This document shows, piece after piece, positions 57,501 through 64,000 of a stretch of 64,000 nt of DNA (positions are counted from its first letter, which is position 1; each line of letters starts with the position of its first letter). Made by a program: the position numbers and the translations under genes. Under the pieces are notes generated by a model that did no database searches, had not been told where the DNA came from, and was given only the letters and a program-made list of their open reading frames with translations. Source of the DNA: Dendrolimus kikuchii (Eukaryota; Arthropoda; Insecta; Lepidoptera; Lasiocampidae); assembly GCA_019925095.2 (NCBI GenBank), contig CM034392.1:7328887-7392886 (forward strand), read 5' to 3'.

Positions 57501-60500
57501 TAATTGTAGCAATACAAATGCAAAGAAAAACTATACTAAAATTAAGCAATGTGTGTTTTAAAGAATCGAATCTATGTAATTGAAGTGAGACATACAAGTT
57601 ACCAAGATTTAGGGCCGATTTTTCAATTAACAGATAAAAGTTATTTGTGAATATTAGAGTAGTGAAATTCAATTGAACTGAAATAGTTTTTATCATCTTA
57701 CAATACGTCGAAGCCTCATAGATTTTGCAAAATAGTACAAAATTATGACCTTGTATATGTAAAAGGAATTGAATAACATAAAATTACTGTTAAAACATTA
57801 ATGGTTTAGTTGGTTGGTTTGGTTTAGATGATCAAATGTTATTTTAAATAATTTTATTTTAATGCCTGTTCTTTTATATCTACATTATGTTAAGAATGTT
57901 ACAATTTATTGTAACATGATTTTATACACAAAAAATAGTTTTATCTGAAAAGATTATAAGCCTGATACTAAAACGTAAGAAGTCTGCCTCACGCCGTAGT
58001 CAGCCGAAGTCGCTTATGCCTTTGCTTAACATGGGATAATATTAGTACTAGTGACTCTCACGCAGATGTAGCTAAAGGTTTAATGTATTATTTGATTGAC
58101 GTTAAACAGTAACAGATAACTCTCGTATATACACTAAGGTAACTAATTGTTAACACGTTACTTTTTAACGCTATAAGCAAGTCGCATTTGGTCACAGTCA
58201 ATAAATACTAAAGGTGGAATAGGAACATTACAAGAAAATAAAATTAGAATTTATTATAAAGTGTATCATCCACCCATTTGTTGAATACTCATCCAGTAAA
58301 CCGAACTAACAATACCCGACCACCTGTCTATTACCGGAAAAATTCTAATCGTATAAATACTACAGCACATATCGTAATAGCAACATCAAAGGAATCGGAA
58401 AATGTTAACTAACATTAATCCAAATGTATCAGGGGCCCAAAAGAGGATGCGTCAGCACTGGAGGGCGTTCTTAGACCTCCTCCGACCACCGTGAGCGAGC
58501 GGCGTGGAAATTTCCAAAATTCTCACCCGCCGTTAATGCCCTCAAGATAGAGACGCGCCGGTGTTCCGCGCGCGCTCATATCTCCTCACGTAGGGTGCGT
58601 TACAAACCGTCCCACGTCAATTAGAGAATGAAGTCGCCGGGGGCTTAGTTCTCCCCGATAGTGGAAAAGCCTTTGAGCCGTCGGCCAGGGCCTGCGAAAT
58701 GGCAAGGCCAAATACTTGTGACTCTGGTATAAAAGCGAAGCACGGAACACTAGGGGGTTTTAGCCGCTACCGCCGATCGTGGCGTGGCAATGATATTTTT
58801 TTGCTCGCGGTGCTGGGGCCACCCCAACGTGGCGAATCCCACATTTTCCCCCACGGTGGACAGTCCTCAAAGCAGGAGCATAGTATTCTTCTACTATGTT
58901 TAAAGCTAGTTCATTTTCAGTTCATAGCTTTTTTGGACATCGATGAAACTGCTGGTAAAGCATTAGAAAAAGAACTACAAGCACAATATGGTGAAGCAAA
59001 AGTGAAGTTTCTAAAATGCGACGTTTCAAAAGAAGCTCAACTTTTCACAGCCTTCGATACAGTTTTTAAAGACCATGGTTATATAGATGTTGTCATTAAC
59101 AACGCTGGTTTGGCAGATGAAAGTACTCCACGAGCTATTAGAACCCAAATTGAAGTTAATTACGTAAGTATTTCAGTTAGTTATTCCGTATGAGGTTCCT
59201 GTTTTTGAGTTTTCTGCATCCATTAGTGTAAAAACTAATCTTTAGTAAAATATTCACGGCCATGTTTAATAGTGGAAGGAAGGCTTGCATTTAAAACATA
59301 GGCCCGCCTAGTTTAGATTTGTTAATTTCCATTGTTTTTAATTGTAATATAGTTTATTTTAGTATTAATAAATCTATTTGCCGAAAAATGAAAACAAGAA
59401 AAAGGGACAATGGTTTTAATAACTTGATTTAAAAAATATATATTATCATTCATACTGACCCTATGACATTCTAACATCTGAGGTAAAAAATTGTGAATAA
59501 AAGGGTGATAGAGTTAAAATAAATACTTTCAATAAATCGTCGTTGTCGACGTCGTCAGACATTTGCAGTCCTCTGCTGGACGTAGGCCTCCCCAAGTAGG
59601 TGCCACTCGTCCTTGTACTCTGACGTTCTCATCTAGCGCCTACCGGCGACCTTGCACAAGTCTATCGGGCTGGAGGGTGTCCGACTGTTATAGAATAAAT
59701 ACTTATTTGTTTTACATTTTTAATACTGGCAGCTCGGTTTTGCGTTATTACAATTAAAAGAAAATCGAGTTGGTTGCGATTCGAACATAAGGAAAAAATG
59801 GCGTTTTATTTTGTCTAGTCCCATTGTAATTTAAATATATGTATATAATTTTACCTCGTTTGGGTCCATCACACTACGTTTGTCGAGACGCGGTCTTCAC
59901 TCCAGGACTCGTCTGCTCCATCGGCTATCGGTCCTGCGGCAGACGTGACGTGGCCAACTGCCACTTCAACTTGGTAATTTTGCGAGCTATCTTGGTTACC
60001 TTGGTTCTCTTAAATCATGATTTCTAATTTTATGTTGCTTTTATTTCCAGCTTGCTGTTGTCAATTCCACTATAAAATCTCTAAATCTAATGCGTATTGA
60101 TCGAGGTGGCAAAGGAGGTACTGTTATAAATATTTCCTCGGTCGCTGCATTTGTCCAAACCAATCCAGCACTTTTCGTGTATTTTGGTATCAAGAGCGCC
60201 GTCTTACAATTCAGCAATTGTATTGGAGTAAGTATAACAATTCTTTATATGGTTTAGTAGTTATTTCGGAAAAAATGATATCCTTATACTTTCGTCATGT
60301 TTAGTTTTAATAAAAATCGGCCTCGAGATACCTTTGAGTGTTTTTCACTATTTCATATAGTTTAAGATTTATCCATGGAGGCTGAATTTGGAAATTTACT
60401 TGTTTATGCATATATTTTAATAGTGCGCGCAATGCCAAGCTTCTACCCATTTTTTTATATTTGATAAACGACATAATATTACAAAAAAAGGCTTTTATAA

Positions 60501-61375
60501 GCTTTAGAAGTTTTATGTGGCTGTTGATTTCCAGTAACACAAATATTTCGCATATTATGATAAAGAGTTTATACGAATTTTATCCGTGCAGGTACGGAGA
60601 AAGCATACAATCTCCTGCTGCCGGGCGGCCTGTCATAAGAAGCGACAAAAGAATTCACAGCCAAGTGGTAGGGTATTTCACCGCCTGTCTGGCTACCAGC
60701 CCTGGTCTAGAGTATACCACCATAATAACTTTGAGTTGTGTTTCGGCACCAGTGGCAAGGTTCCAGGCTCCCTTTAGAGAGCAGCAGCATATTGGTAGCA
60801 CCTTTGGTGTCACAAATGTCCATAGGCAATGGTAACCACTTTTCATCAGGTGGGCCGTCTGTCAGTCTGCTGAATTAATACGATAATAAGCTATTTTAAA
60901 AAGGTTTTTAAATACAGGCTTTTGAGATCCTGGATATCATGTAGCAGCAGAGTGCTAGCCAAGACAAGTAAAACGAGCCCAAACTCGACGGGTCTATCTT
61001 GTTTAGTACAGGAGTTCCTATGGCCACTTTCCGGCTCCATCATCAAATCAGCTCCATGGTACCATATTATTGCATTGTCACGCGATATACATATGCATGC
61101 AAAATTTCAGCTCAATCGGAAACCGAAATTTGGTCAAATTTGACTTGCAAGATTCCACCCGAACTTACATACATCCATTGCAAGTTAAATAAAAGCTTGT
61201 AAAAAAAAAGAACATTTTTGTTATAGAAACCGGCATATGCTGCGAAAACAGGGGTTCGAATTATAACGGTTTGCTTCGGTCTGACAGATACGGATATCTT
61301 GGGAAAAACACGAAGTTTTGATGAAGAATTAAATATCCTAATGAAAGAGACTACACCTGCATTCCCTTTACAGAC
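54539..61375 (+). CDS. SDR4: NAD-dependent short-chain dehydrogenase, second subtype, exons 1-4 (partial)
   Basis: Coding exons are 54539-54634, 58921-59163, 60051-60227 and 61227-61375, all with GT-AG borders and the same phases as SDR3. They encode 221 residues plus two bases. The motif TGxxxGxG reads TGAANGIG (12-19). Asp38, NNAG (92-95), Asn112, Ser143, Tyr157 and Lys161 (YFGIK) are present. The fifth exon, which encodes the conserved C-terminus in SDR1-3, is not found up to 64000; intron 4 would exceed 2.6 kb. The end given is the last exon seen. It is the closest paralogue of SDR3. Confidence 0.9.
54791..55060 (+). mobile_element. tRNA-derived SINE in SDR4 intron 1
   Basis: A tRNA-like head (A-box-like 'gtaatggctaacgca' and a weak B box near 54839) is followed by a body with 'gaaacctgcat'. 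The tail has 'cccagcagtgggacgtatat', well known in lepidopteran SINEs. Confidence 0.75.
55216..55236 (+). mobile_element. S1 5'-end scrap
   Basis: Only 'tttatccgtgcaggaacgg' is left, cut by the adjoining R1-like element. Confidence 0.55.
55237..56410 (-). pseudogene. R1-type LINE ORF2 C-terminus and 3' UTR
   Basis: The minus-strand frame 56308-55850 reads 'VNRTSGTLTFRTTQILTGHG', 'CFDKYLYRI' and 'CRQCGAPDTALHTLVECAAW', i.e. the C-x2-C-x7-H-x4-C finger typical of R1-clade ORF2 C-termini. It ends 'GRYAHYFPP' before a stop near 55850. A GC-rich 3' UTR extends to about 55237. Upstream ORF2 is missing. It lies in SDR4 intron 1. Confidence 0.78.
56770..57060 (-). pseudogene. Jockey-like LINE ORF2 C-terminal remnant
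   Basis: On the minus strand: 'FRKTESRFLPYVRRIKSD', 'KCNFMGVKIFNNLPVAIK' and 'LHNWLLDRCFYSVHDYF'. Order and spacing match Jockey-type C-termini, with a frameshift. Similar to 13589-13690. Confidence 0.65.
57061..58429. other. SDR4 intron 1 remainder with nothing recognised
   Basis: AT-rich. No SDR exon, RNA gene or repeat shared in the window was found. Confidence 0.4.
58430..58880 (+). mobile_element. GC-rich repeat-like block, possible LINE 5' region
   Basis: An abrupt rise in GC with 'gggggttttagccgctaccg' and 'ggccagggcctgcgaaatgg'. It ends about 40 bp before SDR4 exon 2. The plus frame from 58699 runs through into exon 2 only by chance. Confidence 0.35.
59271..59390 (+). mobile_element. 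LINE-A-type 3' UTR fragment
   Basis: Shares 'ggaaggaa', 'gcctagtttag', 'tgtta' and 'tccatt' in order with the LINE-A 3' UTR at 21297-21360. In SDR4 intron 2. Confidence 0.45.
59540..59995 (-). pseudogene. RTE-like LINE C-terminus, split by an insertion
   Basis: Minus-strand pieces at 59849-59995 ('KITKLKWQLA') and 59540-59693 ('DLCKVAG', 'LGEAYVQQRT') are consecutive parts of the RTE-like C-terminus. They are separated by about 155 bp of AT-rich DNA (59694-59848). Stops present. Confidence 0.65.
60581..60876 (+). mobile_element. S1 short retroelement, full-length, in SDR4 intron 3
   Basis: From 'tatccgtgca' to 'gtcagtctgctgaatta', without a clear A tail and diverged, so older. Confidence 0.75.
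60910..61205 (-). mobile_element. Unnamed interspersed repeat, copy 2
   Basis: Inverse-orientation copy of 50110-50345, extended on one side. It ends about 20 bp before the SDR4 exon 4 acceptor. Confidence 0.6.
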
Positions 61376-61589
61376 GTGAGTTTGATATTTTAATTAATAA
61401 TCAGCTAATATTGAATCTTCAGGTGATCAGTGCGCTTGTTTCTGCCCCGGACAACAGATCTGGGGCCCAATTCCGCTATTACTATGTTGTTAAAATCGTC
61501 GGACACAGATGTCTCAATCGTAGGTTCGCCTGATTTCGGTATTCTGTTAATTTAAATAGCGTGACCGAGGCACGCCACTCTATAAAGAT

Positions 61590-62350
61590 AGATAGAGATA
61601 TATCATCGCTTACCTAAATAATATTTATTCACACGAGACTTGAAGATACCCGGATTGTAATTTTCAGGAAACAGGGACTCTGGTAATGCATTCCACAACT
61701 CTGCCGTACGTAGAAGGAACGTGGAGGCGAAATGTTTCGTTCGCACTGGTAGCGTTTCCACTGTGAAACGATGGTGTAGACTAGAACGCTTTGTTGTCTT
61801 AAGATGGAATGATGTAGGGGGAATCAGGTTATAAAGTTCAACTGCAGACTGTTCAAAATGAACCCTATAAAAAACCGATAGACTAGCAACCCGGCGTCGA
61901 TGCTCTAGGTTTTGAACCCTTGCATTGACAAGCTGCTCGCTCCCAATCAGCCTCTTGGCTCTTCCCTCAATGGACTCTAGCGCTTGAAGCTGATATTTAG
62001 CTGAGCCGTCCCAAAGGTGAGAAGAGTACTCCATGTAAGATCTTACTTGAGCACAGTAGAGATTAAGCAATTGCTCTGCTGCGAAGTACTATCTCACCTT
62101 TGAAAGTATACTCAACTTTTTTTGCAGCGAGCTGAGCTAAACTTTAAATGTAGGAGCCGAAGTTGAGAGAGAATGTTAAATAAATGCCAAGAAGTTTAAG
62201 TTGGTCGGTTATCGGAATGGGTAAACCTCAAAAATGAGACGTAATTCAAACTGACTTTTTATCGCGCTAAACAGACATGTCTGGGTTTTAGCTGTGCTGA
62301 ATTTGACCAGATTAGCATCGCCAACCATGTCCGTCCTCAAGAATTGGATT
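61590..62350 (-). pseudogene. CR1/Jockey-like LINE reverse transcriptase, C-terminal part
   Basis: The frame 62070-61603 reads 'CAQVRSYMEYSSHLWDG', '[15 protein letters not shown]' and 'AELWNALPESLFPENYNPG', homologous to 15570-16135. Upstream, with frameshifts, 'NLVKFSTAKTQTCLF' extends it to about 62350. A palm domain is absent. Confidence 0.78.
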
Positions 62351-63059
62351 TCGTATACTATCGTATACACCCATTATAAATATCACAGGCTTAGATCATA
62401 TAAACGTCTATATCTCAATGAGCACAGGCATGTGTAGATGTATACCGAATTTCAGAATGATCGGTTAATTTCCAAGATCGACCAACGAACAAAAGAACAT
62501 AAAAACAAACTCACTTTTGTATTATATGTTATGTAAAATATAACTTACAAATGGTTACAATAAACTACTTCTAGACGATTCGCAAACGACGTTAGATAAA
62601 ATTACTGTAGTTATTTTGTTTGATTACCTTTTATTACGATCTCAGCATTGTCTGCTTTATATCTTAATGTTCTTGCTTATTACTAGTGTATTTGATAATA
62701 CTTTACTATTTATTCTTTTGTTCACTGATTTACTATTTTACTTTACTATGTATAATTTGGCAACAACGAAATCCCTGGGTTAGTCATTTTTGTTTCTCTT
62801 CCCGTCTATCTCTGTATGTCACCTATTTTTTTGGGAATTACTAGGTCTATATGAATAAAATTTATTAGTATGTTGTAGTCTATATGATGCTATACAATGG
62901 TATAGTAATATTCCAAATGAACTAACATTTATGAGTGGTCGTTATACATATGAAATAAAGGTTGATTTTTTCAGAAAACCTCGTATGGAACATAGTCAGA
63001 TCTTAAAAGTTATAACGATGTCCCTTAATCATATTTTATCCCAAATTCGGAAAAGATGA
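62351..63059. other. Right-end spacer with nothing recognised
   Basis: AT-rich. In particular no exon resembling SDR exon 5 is present here. Confidence 0.4.
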
Positions 63060-63200
63060 TTCAGCAGATGAAGTCCTGCCCTGAAAAAACAAAAATGTAG
63101 AACCAGATTCCAACGCCACCTACCGGGTTTAATTGTGAATCAAAACCCGGAGACCCACTCAATCACATAAAATTTCATCAAAATCCTAGAACCCGATTCC
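63060..63200 (-). mobile_element. Helitron interior fragment
   Basis: Shares 'gccacctaccgggt' and 'gacccact' with the copy at 35472-35798. Ends missing. Confidence 0.45.
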
Positions 63201-63212
63201 AGTGTCAAGTAT

Positions 63213-63330
63213 TTTGTTTTTTTATTTTATTGTTGAAGCACAGCAGACAGGCCGACGTCCCAGCTGTGATGGAAAGTGGTTATTAGCAATACCAGAGGTC
63301 CCGCCAATATGCGGCCGGCCTTGAAGGAGA
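63213..63330 (-). mobile_element. Jockey-like LINE 3' tail fragment (S2)
   Basis: 'cagcagacaggccgacgtcc' and 'gcggccggccttgaagg'; inverse of the tail at 26700, more diverged. Confidence 0.5.
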
Positions 63331-63369
63331 TGGATGTTGTTGTTTAGATTCATGGGTTACATTATTGAA

Positions 63370-63543
63370 GTTTTAGTAAGGATCCCTATTTTTTTCTAGT
63401 AATAAATATAGTAAAAATGTCTATATTATTCAGGGATAATATAGCATTCTAATGGTGAAAGAATTTTTGAAAAAGGTCCAGCAGTTTTTGAGTTATTTTC
63501 TTACAAACATACAAATCTTTCCTCTTTATAATATTAGTATAGA
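63370..63543 (-). mobile_element. Helitron 5' fragment
   Basis: Ends 'cctctttataatattagtat' then AGA. Interior 'tggtgaaagaatttttgaaa' is as in Lep1-like copies. CTAG end not found. Confidence 0.45.
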
Positions 63544-63660
63544 CGACATGGAAAACTTAGAGTTCGAAGCGGCAGATCTCTAAAATACTTTAAATAAAAA
63601 CTGGTTTCAATCTATGGAATACTTTTTGAGATGTGGGGTATTTTTGCAACATATTATCAA

Positions 63661-63866
63661 CTAGCGGCCCGGCGCGGTTTCGGTTTCACCCGCACGTTGT
63701 CCCGCTTTTGTGGTATATAGCGTATATGTTATATAGCCTATGACTCTCTCTGTTAACATAGCTTTCGAACAGTTAAAGAATTTTTAAAAGCGGTTTAGTA
63801 TATCCAGAGATTACCCCCTATAACGTCACAAACTCACAAACTTTGCCTCTTTATAATATTATATAC
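63661..63866 (-). mobile_element. Helitron, 'ctagcggcccggcgcgg' type
   Basis: CTAG at 63661 followed by 'cggcccggcgcggtttcgg', ending near 'cctctttataatattatata'. The 5' TC is eroded. Confidence 0.5.
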
Positions 63867-64000
63867 AAGTATTAAATTCCTGTTTTACGTGTCATAGCCA
63901 ATGACAATAACAATAGAAATATGCCGCGTTTGTCACGCACTTGGCCCATTTTTTTATTCAGTACTGAATGCTTTTGAGTACAAACTTTTAACAGTTTACC

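Noticed and set aside
58699..59193. Open frame that runs through SDR4 exon 2 with an extended N-terminus
   Set aside because: The acceptor at 58920 matches the exon 2 start in the other three genes. The upstream part is a GC-rich repeat-like block.
1..64000. CRISPR array, operon or prokaryotic defence system
   Set aside because: Spliced genes, eukaryotic transposons and a eukaryotic tRNA show nuclear insect DNA; no regular repeat-spacer array exists.

Overview
The window looks like moth or butterfly (Lepidoptera) nuclear DNA. It is AT-rich, its genes are split by GT-AG introns, and it is crowded with transposons typical of that order. These include Lep1-like Helitrons (TC...CTAG ends), Jockey/CR1-, RTE- and R1-type LINEs, a Penelope-like element, tRNA-derived SINEs and many foldback elements. 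The species cannot be named from sequence alone.

The host content is a head-to-tail cluster of four short-chain dehydrogenase/reductase (SDR) genes, all on the + strand: SDR1 (6348-14539), SDR2 (25176-34526), SDR3 (39756-50871) and SDR4 (54539 to past the right edge). Each has five coding exons with the same intron positions and phases (0,0,0,2). I rebuilt them exon by exon from splice sites and reading frame. They give proteins of 271, 271, 270 and at least 221 residues with the classical NAD-binding motif, NNAG, an Asn-Ser-Tyr-Lys catalytic tetrad and an Asp that favours NAD(H). They resemble the insect 15-hydroxyprostaglandin dehydrogenase-like/Fbp2-like SDRs; the substrate is unknown. SDR1 and SDR2 form one subtype (exon lengths 99/237/174/155/151) and SDR3 and SDR4 another (96/243/177/149/148), so the cluster probably grew by repeated duplication. 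A tRNA-Thr(AGT) lies between SDR2 and SDR3.

Nearly everything else is mobile DNA. Between SDR1 and SDR2, a nearly full-length two-ORF LINE (about 16515-21445, both ORFs open) sits inside the endonuclease region of a second, decayed LINE, followed by a young 5'-truncated RTE-type insertion with a 13-bp target duplication. A Penelope-like element with head-to-tail and inverted GIY-YIG-bearing copies fills intron 1 of SDR3. A solo LTR with a GTAT duplication is nested in the arm of a foldback element upstream of SDR1. A short poly(A)-tailed family, called S1 here, recurs at least ten times in both orientations, and two 5'-only fragments of it lie just upstream of splice acceptors of SDR2. Helitrons, foldback elements, SINEs and microsatellites fill most remaining intron and intergenic space.

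Functionally, the four enzymes are presumably separately transcribed paralogues. The intervening elements enlarge the introns, and in places they lie close to splice sites (SDR2, SDR3) or to the promoter (SDR4).
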